From contig PBNW01000002.1 in assembly GCA_002723255.1 (NCBI GenBank), positions 1-64,000 on the forward strand: a stretch of DNA of 64,000 nucleotides, in the 5' to 3' direction. Source of the DNA: Pelagibacterium sp. (GTDB lineage: Bacteria; Pseudomonadota; Alphaproteobacteria; Rhizobiales; Devosiaceae). Both the position numbers and the translations under genes were made by a program. The notes under the pieces are model-generated. The model was not told the origin of the DNA and did no database searches. It saw nothing but the letters and a program-made list of their open reading frames with translations. Each line of letters begins with the position of its first letter. Positions within the stretch are counted from its first letter, which is position 1. Shown piece by piece: positions 54,017 to 63,041 of this stretch.

Positions 54017-54691
54017 TTATTGCAGCTTTTCGGCCGCCGCCTGGGATGCCTTGCGGCGCTTTTCGATGAAGGGGCGTATTGCCTCCATCGCCTGCGTAAG
54101 GTCGGTCTCTGACGCCGTCCTTGGCGATCCGCCTGTGAACGGCGGCTGCGGATCGTATTCCATCCCCAACTGCGTCAATCTCGCACGCTCTTGGCCGAAT
54201 AGTTGTGCGCACAGGCTCAGCGCAAAGTCGATTCCCGACGTCACGCCGGCACCTGTTATCACATCGCCGTCGATCACGACGCGTTCGGCGACTGGCGTAA
54301 CCCCGAACAGCGCGAGCTGGTCCAGTGACGTCCAGTGGCATGTTGCCCTGCGGCCCTTGAGCAGGCCCGCCGCAGCAAGGACCAGCGAGCCGGTACACAC
54401 CGAGGTGACATAGCGTGCCGTGCAGGCCTGATCGCGCAGGAAGTCGAGCGTTTCGGTATCGTCCATAAGCGCGATTTGTCCGGGCCCGCCGGGCACGAAG
54501 ACGATATCGGCCGGCGGGCAGGTCGAAAACGTATGGGTCGGCACAATGGCCAGCCCGTTCGCATCGCGCACCGGATCGGGCGTTTTCCACACCAGATGCA
54601 GCTTGAGCTCGGAAAAGCGCGCCATCACCTCGAACGGCCCCGTGAGATCGAGCTGGGTAAGACGCGGATAGAGCAGCATGGTGACGTTCAC
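54017..54691 (-). CDS. DJ-1/PfpI-family protein (isonitrile hydratase-like)
   Basis: A 224-residue class I glutamine-amidotransferase-like protein. LYPRLTQLDLTGPFEVMARF, the nucleophile elbow VTSVCTGSLVLAAAGLLKG (Cys) and GVTSGIDFALSLCAQLFG match the InhA/isonitrile hydratase and AraC-partner subgroup, without an HTH. The start is GTG 54691 with GAGGG upstream; ATG 54679 is alternative. It follows dprA by 10 nt. Confidence 0.82.
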   Translation of the reverse strand: MNVTMLLYPRLTQLDLTGPFEVMARFSELKLHLVWKTPDPVRDANGLAIVPTHTFSTCPPADIVFVPGGPGQIALMDDTETLDFLRDQACTARYVTSVCTGSLVLAAAGLLKGRRATCHWTSLDQLALFGVTPVAERVVIDGDVITGAGVTSGIDFALSLCAQLFGQERARLTQLGMEYDPQPPFTGGSPRTASETDLTQAMEAIRPFIEKRRKASQAAAEKLQ

Positions 54692-54701
54692 AGGCGCACC
54701 C

Positions 54702-55817
54702 TCACGCCCTGAGCGCGAAAAGCTGACCGGCCGACCGCTCGATCCGCCCGGCCAGTTCGAGTTCGAGCAGCAGGATCTGCATGACCGGGGCCGCAATGCC
54801 GGTCGCCTCGATCAGCATGTCGGTGGCCGTGGGGGCATGGCTGAGCGCTGTTATCAGGCGCCCGCGTTCGTCCTCGGATGGGTCCGCCGTGGCGGCGGGG
54901 GGAGAGGAATCCGTGATCTCTTTTTCGAACAGCGGCAGGCGCGCCGGATCGGCATGGGTGAGTTCGGCGACGATGTCGCGCGCGCCGGTCACCAGTTTTG
55001 CGCCCTGCTGGATGAGGTGATTGCCGCCCTCGGCGCGCGGATCGAGTGGCGAGCCGGGCACGGCGAAGACCTCCCGGTCCTGTTCCAGTGCCAGCCGCGC
55101 GGTAATCAGCGATCCCGACCGCTTTGCGGCCTCGACGATGACCACGCCAAGGCAGATGCCGGCCACGAGCCGGTTGCGGCGGGGGAAATCGCGCGCGCGG
55201 GGCTCCCACCCGAGCGGCATTTCGGTGACCAGCGTGCCGCCCGCCTCGACAATGGCGCGGGCCAGGTCATCATTTTCGCGGGGATAGATGTGGTCGAGAC
55301 CGCCAGCCATCACGGCGACGGTCCCGGTTTGAAGCGAAGCGTGGTGCGCCGCCGCATCGATGCCGCGCGCCAGGCCCGAAACGATGACATAGCCTTCGCG
55401 CCCCAGATCGGTGGCGAGCAGTTGCGCTATGCGGCGTCCGGCGGCCGAGGCGTTGCGTGCACCCACGATGCCCACTGTCCGCTTGCCGGTCAAAGCGGTG
55501 CCGCCCATCACGGTCAGAACAGGCGGTGGCCCGGCGACGTGGCGCAGATGGGGCGGATAGTCGGGGTCATTGATCGTAATCAGCCGCGCCCCGATTGCCT
55601 CGGTGCGCGCGATTTCGTCTTCGGCCTCGTCCCGGCTCGGGATTCCGACATGCTGGCCGCCGCCGCGCCGGGCCAGATGGGGCAGGGCGTCAAGCGCGGC
55701 GTCGGCCGAGCCGAACCGGTTGATAAGCGTGCGGAAGGTTGTCGGCCCGACATTGTCCGAACGGATAAGTCGGAGCCATGAAACGCGCTGGGATGGGGTC
55801 AAACTCGAGCGCGTCAT
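54702..55817 (-). CDS. dprA: DNA-processing protein DprA
   Basis: Loads RecA on incoming single-stranded DNA during natural transformation. In 371 residues: N-terminal helical/SAM-like part (DNVGPTTFRTLINRFGSADA), Rossmann fold with VGIVGARNASAAGRRIA, GYVIVSGLARGIDAAAHHAS and FAVPGSPLDPRAEGGNHLIQ, and a C-terminal winged helix (LITALSHAPTATDMLIEATG). It is between plsY and the PfpI gene. Confidence 0.95.
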   Translation of the reverse strand: MTRSSLTPSQRVSWLRLIRSDNVGPTTFRTLINRFGSADAALDALPHLARRGGGQHVGIPSRDEAEDEIARTEAIGARLITINDPDYPPHLRHVAGPPPVLTVMGGTALTGKRTVGIVGARNASAAGRRIAQLLATDLGREGYVIVSGLARGIDAAAHHASLQTGTVAVMAGGLDHIYPRENDDLARAIVEAGGTLVTEMPLGWEPRARDFPRRNRLVAGICLGVVIVEAAKRSGSLITARLALEQDREVFAVPGSPLDPRAEGGNHLIQQGAKLVTGARDIVAELTHADPARLPLFEKEITDSSPPAATADPSEDERGRLITALSHAPTATDMLIEATGIAAPVMQILLLELELAGRIERSAGQLFALRA

Positions 55818-55826
55818 CTATTCGGC

Positions 55827-56429
55827 CTAGCCTTGCCCGGCGTTTTTGCTGCTGCCAACCTTGCTTTCGGTTCCTCTGGCCAGCCGCATGATGTTTTCGC
55901 GATGGGTGATGAACAGCACGATCGAAAGGATGCCGGTGACCCAGGTCAGCGGCACGCCTGAAAAGGCGAAGGCAAACATCGGGGCCGTGGCCGCGGCAGT
56001 GAGGGCGGCGAGCGAGGAATAGCGCTGAGCGAACAGGATCAGCAGCCAGGTTGCGCAAAAGATCAGCCCGACCACCCAGTTGAGGGCCAGAAGGATGCCG
56101 ACATAGGTTGCTACACCCTTGCCGCCTTTAAAGCCCAGCCAGACCGGGAAGATGTGGCCCAGGAAGGCCGCAACGCCGGCGATCATCGCGGCCTCTTGGC
56201 CCCAGAGCCAGTTGGCAACCAGCACGGCCACGGCACCCTTGCCCGCATCGAGGAGCAGGGTTAGCGCCGCGATATCGCGCCGGCCGGTGCGCAGCACATT
56301 GGTTGCGCCGATATTGCCCGAACCGATGGTGCGGACGTCTCCGAGCCCGGCTGCTCTGGTGATCACAAATCCGAACGGAACCGAGCCGAGCAGATACCCC
56401 AATATAAGGGCCAGCGCATACTGGGTCAT
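55827..56429 (-). CDS. plsY: Acyl-phosphate glycerol-3-phosphate acyltransferase PlsY
   Basis: First acylation step of phospholipid synthesis at the inner membrane. A 200-residue multispanning protein with LLGSVPFGFVITRAAG, the catalytic SGNIGATNVLRTGRRD and FKGGKGVATYVGILLA. Its ATG lies at the end of the dihydroorotase gene (overlap of 4 nt). Confidence 0.95.
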   Translation of the reverse strand: MTQYALALILGYLLGSVPFGFVITRAAGLGDVRTIGSGNIGATNVLRTGRRDIAALTLLLDAGKGAVAVLVANWLWGQEAAMIAGVAAFLGHIFPVWLGFKGGKGVATYVGILLALNWVVGLIFCATWLLILFAQRYSSLAALTAAATAPMFAFAFSGVPLTWVTGILSIVLFITHRENIMRLARGTESKVGSSKNAGQG

Positions 56430-57724
56430 GCGAAGGCTTCCTCTCTATAAACAACGCGCCCGCCAACCAGGGTCGCCATGACCTTGCCCGACATGCGGGC
56501 GTTCTCGAACGTGGTGTTGGTCGAACGCGAGCGAATGGTAGCTTCCTCGACAATCCATGGATAGTCCGGATCGAAAAGACAAATATCGGCCTTGGCGCCC
56601 TTGGCGATCCGCCCGGCCTTTATTCCCAGAATTTCGGCGGTCCGCGCGGTCATGGCGCGCAGAATGGTTATCAGATCGACATCACCTGAATGGACGAGCC
56701 GCAAGGCGGCGGCCAGCAGGGTCTCGAGCCCGATGGCGCCCGTCGCGGCGTCGGCAAAGGGCTGGCGCTTGCCTTCGGCATCCTGAGGGTCGTGATCGGA
56801 CATGATAACGTCGACGGTCCCGTCCTTGAGCGCTTCGACCAGGGCCAACCTGTCGTCTTCGGTGCGCAGGGGCGGGTTGAGCTTGAAGAAGGTTCGGTAC
56901 GAGCCGATGTCGTTCTCGTTCAGGCACAGATTGTTGATCGAAGCGCCGACCGAAATGGCGGTGCTGCGCTGCTTGTAGAATGCAGCCAGTTCGGCGGACC
57001 GGGCCGTCGAGATGGCTGCGGCGTGGTAGCGCGCGCCGGTCATCAGCGCCAGTTGCAGGTCGCGGTCGAGGGGAATGGTTTCAGCCTCGGCGGGGATGCC
57101 CTTGAGGCCCCGAAAGGTCGCCAGCGGCCCCGAATTCATTACACCGTCGGAAACCAGGTGCGCATCTGCGGGCAGGAGCATGATCGGCATATCGAAATTG
57201 GTGGCATAGACCATGGCGGCGCGGATCACCGCGCTGCTCTGGAGCGCTTTGCGCCCCTCGGTAAAGCACACCGCGCCCGCTTCCTTGAGCAGTCCGAATT
57301 CGGTGAGGTCCTTGCCCTCGGTGCCTGTGGTGATTGCAGCGGTTGGCAGGACGTTGACGCAGGTGGTCGCCTCGGCATGGCGGGCGATGAATTCGACCAG
57401 CGCGCTGTTGTCGATCACAGGTTGGGTGTCGGGCATGACGAGGATCGAGGTGACCCCACCTGCTGCGGCAGCGCGGCCGGCACTCTTGAGTGTCTCCCGG
57501 TATTCGTGGCCGGGCTCGCCGGTAAACACCCGCATGTCGATAAGACCCGGCGCCAGCACCAGCCCTTTTGCATCGATGGTTTCGGCCTTGTCGGGTGCTC
57601 CGGGCGCCTTGCCCTCAACAATGTCCGATATGCGTCCGTTTTCGATCAGCACCGCGCCGGTGAAATCGGCATTGCTGGCGGGATCGATGATGCGCGCGTT
57701 TTCTATAAGGAAGGGCTTATTCAC
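56426..57724 (-). CDS. Dihydroorotase homologue, probably non-catalytic (PyrC')
   Basis: A 432-residue dihydroorotase-fold protein next to pyrB. In active type I enzymes the strand after PGLID reads D-x-H-x-H; here residues 61-72 are [12 protein letters not shown], so both metal-binding His are missing, and the metal-bridging region reads [32 protein letters not shown] keeps the later Asp. It thus resembles the inactive PyrC' that stabilises aspartate carbamoyltransferase. GTG 57724 has AAGGAGG upstream and overlaps pyrB by 8 nt. Confidence 0.85.
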   Translation of the reverse strand: MNKPFLIENARIIDPASNADFTGAVLIENGRISDIVEGKAPGAPDKAETIDAKGLVLAPGLIDMRVFTGEPGHEYRETLKSAGRAAAAGGVTSILVMPDTQPVIDNSALVEFIARHAEATTCVNVLPTAAITTGTEGKDLTEFGLLKEAGAVCFTEGRKALQSSAVIRAAMVYATNFDMPIMLLPADAHLVSDGVMNSGPLATFRGLKGIPAEAETIPLDRDLQLALMTGARYHAAAISTARSAELAAFYKQRSTAISVGASINNLCLNENDIGSYRTFFKLNPPLRTEDDRLALVEALKDGTVDVIMSDHDPQDAEGKRQPFADAATGAIGLETLLAAALRLVHSGDVDLITILRAMTARTAEILGIKAGRIAKGAKADICLFDPDYPWIVEEATIRSRSTNTTFENARMSGKVMATLVGGRVVYREEAFA

Positions 57725-58706
57725 TGCCTTCCTCCTTGTTGAGCAGCGCATCGAGCACCGCCATGCGCACGGCGACGCCCATCTCGACCTGTTCGGTAAT
57801 CACCGATTGCGGGCCGTCGGCAATGGCCGGGTCGATTTCCACGCCCCGGTTCATGGGGCCGGGGTGCATGACCAGGGCATCGGCATTGGCTCTGGCCAGC
57901 TTGTCGGCATCGAGCCCGTAAAAACGGTAATATTCGCGCACCGATGGGATCAGCTTGCCGCCCGAGGCGCGTTCGTTCTGCAGCCGCAGCATCATCACAA
58001 CGTCGACGCCTTCGAGGCCCTTTTCCATGTCGGTGAAGACTTCCGAGGCCATTTGTTCGACACCGCGCGGCAGCAGCGATTTGGGCGCGATGACCCGCGT
58101 ACGGGCCTGCATGGCGCCCAGAAGAATAAGGTTCGAGCGGGCAACGCGCGAATTGGCGATATCGCCGCAGATCGCCACGGTCAGCCCGTTCAGCCGCCCC
58201 TTGTGGCGGCGGATGGTCAGCGCATCGAGCAGGGCCTGTGTGGGGTGCTCGTGAGCACCGTCACCAGCGTTGAGCACCGCGCATTCGACCTTTTGACTCA
58301 GCAATTCCACCGCGCCGGACGATCCGTGCCGCACGACGATGGCGTCGGGCTGCATGGCGTTCAGCGTCGCTGCGGTATCGATCAGCGTTTCGCCCTTGGC
58401 CACCGATGATGTGCGCACGGCCATGTTCATCACCGTCGCGCCCAGCCGCTTGCCGGCGATCTCGAAACTCGCCTGAGTGCGGGTCGAATTTTCGAAAAAC
58501 AGATTGATCTGGGTCTTGCCCGCCAGGCTCGGCAGCGTCTTGCGCTGTCGCGAAATGGGGATCATCGCCTCGGCCCGGTCCAGGAGATCGATGATCTCGA
58601 CCGGATTGAGCTGGGCGATTCCCAACAAATGCCTGTGGCGGAAAGGAAGAAAGGAACCGGACGCGCCGGCCTGCGTGTCCGAAGAATCTGGCTGTCGTCG
58701 TGCCAT
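57717..58706 (-). CDS. pyrB: Aspartate carbamoyltransferase catalytic subunit
   Basis: Joins carbamoyl phosphate and aspartate, the first committed pyrimidine step. 329 residues with [20 protein letters not shown] (carbamoyl phosphate site), [34 protein letters not shown] and [13 protein letters not shown]. No pyrI is adjacent; the overlapping PyrC' is the likely structural partner. ATG 58706 ([10 protein letters not shown]) is chosen; an upstream frame adds residues without homology. Confidence 0.95.
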   Translation of the reverse strand: MARRQPDSSDTQAGASGSFLPFRHRHLLGIAQLNPVEIIDLLDRAEAMIPISRQRKTLPSLAGKTQINLFFENSTRTQASFEIAGKRLGATVMNMAVRTSSVAKGETLIDTAATLNAMQPDAIVVRHGSSGAVELLSQKVECAVLNAGDGAHEHPTQALLDALTIRRHKGRLNGLTVAICGDIANSRVARSNLILLGAMQARTRVIAPKSLLPRGVEQMASEVFTDMEKGLEGVDVVMMLRLQNERASGGKLIPSVREYYRFYGLDADKLARANADALVMHPGPMNRGVEIDPAIADGPQSVITEQVEMGVAVRMAVLDALLNKEEGSE

Positions 58707-58792
58707 CTGATGTCCCACTTGCGACTGCCGGTCCCTACCGTATGGCGGCGGGGGCGGCAAGGGTCGCAAGCGAGATTTCTGTGATTCCCGGA

Positions 58793-59196
58793 TTATGGGA
58801 GCCCGAGCCCCTCGGCATGTCTGCGCCGCCAGAAAAGCGCGCCGGCGATGCCGAGCAGCAGTTCTGATGTCATCGCAGTTATCAGGCCGGGTCCGGGCGG
58901 ACCGTCCGCGGCGATCGCCAAGCCTCGTGCTGCGGCATGGCTGAGATAAAAGGCAGCCGCGGTGGCGGCGGGAGGCGTCGCATATCGGGCCTCAACGCTC
59001 CGCGTGCGATAATGAACCCGATCAAGGCGAGCCAAAGTCCTGGCGAACGTAACTCGTTGGCCAGATCGATCGAAGCCGCCGGATCGATGCCGTAGCTGCC
59101 ATAAAAGGCGCCGGGCAGGGCGATCATACCCAGTCCGGTCAGCGCTGCGACCACTCCGGCCAGTAACAGATAGCCGCTTTCGAGCCGGGCGATCAT
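58793..59196 (-). pseudogene. DUF4345-family membrane protein gene, frameshifted
   Basis: The N-terminal half is in one frame from ATG 59196: [56 protein letters not shown]. The C-terminal half, [20 protein letters not shown] and [19 protein letters not shown], continues in the -1 frame to the stop at 58793. Joined near 58970-59000 they form a normal four-helix DUF4345 protein. A one-base deletion or a sequencing error is most likely. The ATG overlaps the stop of the NmrA gene (ATGA). Confidence 0.75.
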
Positions 59197-60023
59197 GCTG
59201 CCTGCTGCCATGCGCCATTGGCGATTGCGGTGCGAAGATAATCGGCAAAGTCTCGCGGCTCACGCCCCAGCGCGCGCTGAACCCCGTCGCCAAGCCATTC
59301 ATTGCGTCCGTCGAACACCTCGGCGCAGAGATTGGCGAGAAGATCGGCATCGTCTTTGCCGATGACGGGCAACAGGGCCGCGTGGAAGTCTTCGACGCTG
59401 AGCGGGATGTAGGTTACGTCCAGTCCGGATGCGGCCGAAATCTCCCTTGCGACATCGGCAAATGTCATGAGTCGCGGTCCCGTCACCTCATAAGTCTCGC
59501 TGGTGTGGCGCTCATCGAGCAGCGCGGCGACGGCCACATCGGCGATGTCGTCGGCGTCCACGAAGGGCTCGAGCCTGTCGTCGGCGGCCAGCGCCAGCGT
59601 GCCCGAGAGAACCGAAGGGAGCAGCTGGCCCTCATCGAAGTTCTGGTTGAACCAGCTTGCCCGCACAATGACATGGTCAAGTCCGCTCTGGCGTACCCTG
59701 TCCTCGGACAGCTCGGCGCCGTGCTCGCCGCGCCCCGAAAGCAGAACGATCTTGCGAAGTCCTTGAGCCTTAGCGGTCGTGGCGAACCGCTCGATGATTT
59801 CGGGTGCGCCGGGAACCGCAAGGTCGGGCACGTAGGTGACAAAGGCACTGTGCATGCCTTCCATAGCTCTTGCCCAGCCTGCCGGGTCCTCCCAGTCGAA
59901 TACCGGTGCCGTGGAACGCGAAACGGCCCGATGGGGATGTCCGTTGTCGGCAAGGCGGTGGGCGACGCGGGACCCGATCTTGCCGGTGGCACCGATGACG
60001 AGGATTGGATTGTCGATTGGCAT
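59193..60023 (-). CDS. NmrA-like NAD(P)-binding protein
   Basis: A 276-residue atypical SDR. The Rossmann start MPIDNPILVIGATGKIGSRV has GATGKIG (NAD(P) loop); LRKIVLLSGRGEHGAELSED, HVIVRASWFNQNFDEGQLLP and DDIADVAVAALLDERHTSET fit the NmrA/NAD(P)H-sensor group (QorB-like). AGGAGA precedes ATG 60023. Divergent from an AraC regulator that probably controls it. Confidence 0.9.
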   Translation of the reverse strand: MPIDNPILVIGATGKIGSRVAHRLADNGHPHRAVSRSTAPVFDWEDPAGWARAMEGMHSAFVTYVPDLAVPGAPEIIERFATTAKAQGLRKIVLLSGRGEHGAELSEDRVRQSGLDHVIVRASWFNQNFDEGQLLPSVLSGTLALAADDRLEPFVDADDIADVAVAALLDERHTSETYEVTGPRLMTFADVAREISAASGLDVTYIPLSVEDFHAALLPVIGKDDADLLANLCAEVFDGRNEWLGDGVQRALGREPRDFADYLRTAIANGAWQQAA

Positions 60024-60070
60024 TTTCTGTCTCCTGTTGACGATAATGCCAATGTCAGGCGAATGGCCTG

Positions 60071-60112
60071 GACGAACAATTATTTTTCGACCGGATATAT
60101 TTGCGGTTCGTC
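60071..60112. promoter_or_regulatory. Inverted repeat GACGAAC...GTTCGTC between nmrA-like and araC-like genes
   Basis: GACGAAC (60071-60077) and GTTCGTC (60106-60112) flank an AT-rich core (ATTATTTTTCG, GATATATTTGC) in the 132-nt divergent gap. It is a plausible operator for the AraC-type regulator next door. Confidence 0.4.
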
Positions 60113-60155
60113 TAAATATCTGGACTATCGGAAGGCGCTGGGTTAGTTTTTGGAG

Positions 60156-61109
60156 ATGGACGATTGCTTTCAACCCGCGCCGCTGGCCGATCCGCTTGGC
60201 GAAGTGCTCCACATGTTGCGGCTCACAGGCACGCTCTATTGCCGTGCGACCATGACGGCGCCCTGGGGGATCGTCCTGCCCAGGCTCGTCGATTCGATGA
60301 TCTTCGTGATTGTCACCGCTGGACGCTGCATTGCTGAAATGGACGATGAGAGTGTGCCGCTCTCGGCTGGCACCATGGTGCTGCTTCCGCATGGCGACAG
60401 TTTCAAACTGCTGAGCGAGACGGGTGCCCACGCAGAGCCACTGTTCGACCTTCCGGTCGAAAAGATCAGCGAACGCTATGAGTTGATGACCCATGGTGGA
60501 GGCGGGGAGATGACGCGCGCCATGGCAGGCGTCGTGCAGTTCGACAGTGTTGCGGGGCAGCGACTGCTGAGCGTTTTGCCACGGGTTATCCGGATCGAGG
60601 GATGGGATGAGTCGCTTGGCGATTGGGTGCGGAGCACGCTGGGGCTGATTTCGCGCGAAGCGAGTTCGCTCAGGCCGGGGGGCGAAATCGTCATGACGCG
60701 GCTTGCCGATATTCTGGTCATTCAGGGGGTCCGAACCTGGCTCGACTCGGCGCCCGAAAGCGAACAGGGCTGGCTTGCCGCGTTGCGCGATCCGCAATTG
60801 GGGCGGGCGTTAGTGGCCATTCATCGCTATCCGCAAACCGACTGGACGCTCGCACAACTGGCCGCCCAGGCGGGTATGTCGCGTTCTGCCTTTTCGGCGC
60901 GGTTCAGCGCGCGGCTGGGGCAATCGGCCATGGCCTATCTTGGGCAATGGCGGTTGCATCTGGCCCGGGCGCGGCTCATGGAAACCACCGATCCGTTGGC
61001 TACGGTGGCTCGGGCGGCCGGCTATCGGTCCGAGGCCGCTTTCAGCCGGGCCTTCCGGCAGTATTTTGGCAAACCTCCGGGTGCAACGCGTCGCTCAGTT
61101 GCGGCGTAA
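60156..61109 (+). CDS. AraC-family regulator with Cupin_6 sensor domain
   Basis: A 317-residue regulator. The N-terminal half is a cupin ([40 protein letters not shown]), the last 100 residues an AraC HTH pair ([20 protein letters not shown] and [31 protein letters not shown]). The divergent NmrA-like gene is its probable target. ATG 60156 follows GGAG too closely, so TTG 60150 is possible. Its end overlaps ruvX by 15 nt. Confidence 0.9.
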   Translation: MDDCFQPAPLADPLGEVLHMLRLTGTLYCRATMTAPWGIVLPRLVDSMIFVIVTAGRCIAEMDDESVPLSAGTMVLLPHGDSFKLLSETGAHAEPLFDLPVEKISERYELMTHGGGGEMTRAMAGVVQFDSVAGQRLLSVLPRVIRIEGWDESLGDWVRSTLGLISREASSLRPGGEIVMTRLADILVIQGVRTWLDSAPESEQGWLAALRDPQLGRALVAIHRYPQTDWTLAQLAAQAGMSRSAFSARFSARLGQSAMAYLGQWRLHLARARLMETTDPLATVARAAGYRSEAAFSRAFRQYFGKPPGATRRSVAA

Positions 61110-61553
61110 ACGGTCCAGCGCACCCTGCAAAATGTAGCTGGCGGCCAGCTTGTCGACCACTTCGGCGCGCTTGGCGCGCGAAAGATCGGCTTCAAGCATG
61201 GTGCGGGTGACCGCCATTGTGGACATGCGCTCGTCCCAGAAGACGATGGGCAGATCGGTCTTTTGCTTCAGATTCCGCACGAACGCCCTGGCCGATTGGG
61301 CGCGGGGCCCCTCGCTGCCATCCATGTTGAGCGGCAGGCCCATGACGATGCCCGTCACATTGTTTTTGTCAATCAATGCCAGGAGGCGCTCCGCGTCCGC
61401 GGTAAATTTCGTGCGCTTGATGGTTTCGATCGGTGAGGCCGCCATGCGCAGGGAATCCGAGATCGCCACACCGATGGTCTTCGTGCCCAGATCGAGCCCC
61501 ATCAGCTTGCCCGCAGGACGCAGGTCGGCGAGGGCATAGGGGGCATCGGTCAT
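61095..61553 (-). CDS. ruvX: Pre-16S rRNA nuclease / Holliday junction resolvase-like RuvX
   Basis: YqgF-family RNase H fold of 152 residues, implicated in 16S 5' end maturation. Acidic residues in [40 protein letters not shown] and [15 protein letters not shown] and the final [15 protein letters not shown] are the family signature. Convergent overlap with the AraC gene; divergent from the unknown gene at 61625. Confidence 0.93.
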   Translation of the reverse strand: MTDAPYALADLRPAGKLMGLDLGTKTIGVAISDSLRMAASPIETIKRTKFTADAERLLALIDKNNVTGIVMGLPLNMDGSEGPRAQSARAFVRNLKQKTDLPIVFWDERMSTMAVTRTMLEADLSRAKRAEVVDKLAASYILQGALDRLRRN

Positions 61554-61624
61554 TTCGAGGTTCCTTGCGGAGATTTCTCTGTCGGCTTATCAGCAGTTTG
61601 CGCCGCACTGGCAAGGGAAATGGA

Positions 61625-62161
61625 ATGAAGATCACCTGGTTTGCCGATATGACCTTCCGCGTCCAGATCGCGGGGCGGATCATTGTTACTCATGTCGAGG
61701 GCGCTCCCGAGGGGATCGATCGCACCGAACTGATCGCCGGAGCCCAGACAGTTATTTCGGCCCAGAGTTCCGATCTTGCCCAGTTCGACGCCAAAGAATG
61801 GCGTCCGCGCCGCCGCCCGCGGCTGATCGACGAAGACGAGGGTGATGAGGGGCTCGACCTTTACCGGTTCGGCGCGCGCGGTCTTGTTGCCTATTCGGTC
61901 GATGAGGGGCTGCTGGTGCTCGAAGACGCCGGGGTCGGCGCGCAATGGAATGGGTTCGCGGACAATGGCGTTATCGTCCTCGCCGGATCGGGTGCGCAAT
62001 GCGCCGCCCATGGCACCGCCTTGCTCGATATCGCCCGGCCGCGCCTCATTGCGCTGGCCGTCGACGATGGAGAGATCGACATCGCCTTCGATGCACTCGT
62101 GCCAAACCTGGGCCAGACGAGCCTGATCGTCCTTGAGCCCCGGCTCGCGGTGGAAGTGTAA
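61625..62161 (+). CDS. Unknown protein, degenerate metallo-hydrolase-like N-terminus
   Basis: A 178-residue protein. The start MKITWFADMTFRVQIAGRII resembles the first strands of UlaG-type metallo-beta-lactamase folds, but the HxHxDH metal motif is absent (AGAQTVISAQSSDLAQFDAK). The rest includes DEDEGDEGLDLYRFGARGLV, VLAGSGAQCAAHGTALLDIA and FDALVPNLGQTSLIVLEPRL. Function unknown. AAGGGA lies before ATG 61625; 111 nt separate it from gatC. Confidence 0.65.
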   Translation: MKITWFADMTFRVQIAGRIIVTHVEGAPEGIDRTELIAGAQTVISAQSSDLAQFDAKEWRPRRRPRLIDEDEGDEGLDLYRFGARGLVAYSVDEGLLVLEDAGVGAQWNGFADNGVIVLAGSGAQCAAHGTALLDIARPRLIALAVDDGEIDIAFDALVPNLGQTSLIVLEPRLAVEV

Positions 62162-62272
62162 GACGGATCGATCGAACCCATAAAGCCTTCCGATGGGCGG
62201 ATTTGCCGATTGCGTTTGCTGGACGCCCGTTGCTAAAAGCCCATTCAACACCAAGCTTGCCAGGAGATAGCT

Positions 62273-62560
62273 ATGTCGGTCGACGCCGATACAGTAAGAC
62301 GCATCGGGCGTCTGGCCCGCATCCGGATCACCGAAGACGAAGTCGCCGCCTATGAGGGTGAGCTCAACGCCATTCTCGGCTTTGTCGAACAGCTCGGCGA
62401 GGTCGATGTCGAAGGCGTCGAGCCGATGAATTCAGTGACCCCCATGACCCTGCGCCGCCGCGATGACGCGGTGACCGATGGCGGGTATGCTGATCGGATC
62501 GTCGCCAACGCGCCGATTTCGGAAGATAATTTCTTCATGGTCCCCAAGGTCGTGGAGTAG
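62273..62560 (+). CDS. gatC: Asp/Glu-tRNA amidotransferase subunit C
   Basis: Smallest subunit of GatCAB, which converts Glu-tRNA(Gln)/Asp-tRNA(Asn) to the amides. The 95-residue protein has [55 protein letters not shown] and [17 protein letters not shown] precedes ATG 62273. gatA follows after an intervening GNAT gene. Confidence 0.96.
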   Translation: MSVDADTVRRIGRLARIRITEDEVAAYEGELNAILGFVEQLGEVDVEGVEPMNSVTPMTLRRRDDAVTDGGYADRIVANAPISEDNFFMVPKVVE

Positions 62561-62563
62561 GCC

Positions 62564-63031
62564 GTGGCCGCAACCATAGCCATCGAGACGCCGTTGACCG
62601 ACGAGGTGCGGGCGCTGGTCAAGGCGCTCAACGCCTACCTCAACCCGCTCTCACCGCCAGAGTTTCAGTTCCAGATGACCGTCGAACAGATGGCGGGTGC
62701 GGACACCACGGTGTTCATCGCCCGCGATGCGGCTGGACAGCCGGTGGGCATGGGCGCTCTCAAAACGTTCGGCGAGAACATGGCCGAGGTCAAGCGCATG
62801 TATACGCTGCCACAAGTGCGTGGCCAGCGCATCGGCGTCGCGCTGCTCGAGGCCATCGAGGCGCTTGCCCGCCAAAAGGGCGTTACGATGCTCAAGCTCG
62901 AAACCGGAAAAGTGGCCGGGTTCGAACCGGCCTGGCGGCTTTACGAGCGCGGTGGCTTTACCCGTTGCGGCGCCTTTCTCGATTATCCCGATAGCGAATA
63001 TTCAGCCTTTTACGAAAAGGCCCTGATCTAA
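62564..63031 (+). CDS. GNAT-family N-acetyltransferase
   Basis: A 155-residue acetyltransferase with the acetyl-CoA loop in [20 protein letters not shown] and [20 protein letters not shown] near the C-terminus. Such proteins acetylate small amines or protein N-termini; substrate unknown. GTG 62564 starts 3 nt after the gatC stop, and gatA starts 10 nt after its end, so it is part of the gat operon. Confidence 0.88.
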   Translation: MAATIAIETPLTDEVRALVKALNAYLNPLSPPEFQFQMTVEQMAGADTTVFIARDAAGQPVGMGALKTFGENMAEVKRMYTLPQVRGQRIGVALLEAIEALARQKGVTMLKLETGKVAGFEPAWRLYERGGFTRCGAFLDYPDSEYSAFYEKALI

Positions 63032-63041
63032 GGATTTATCC

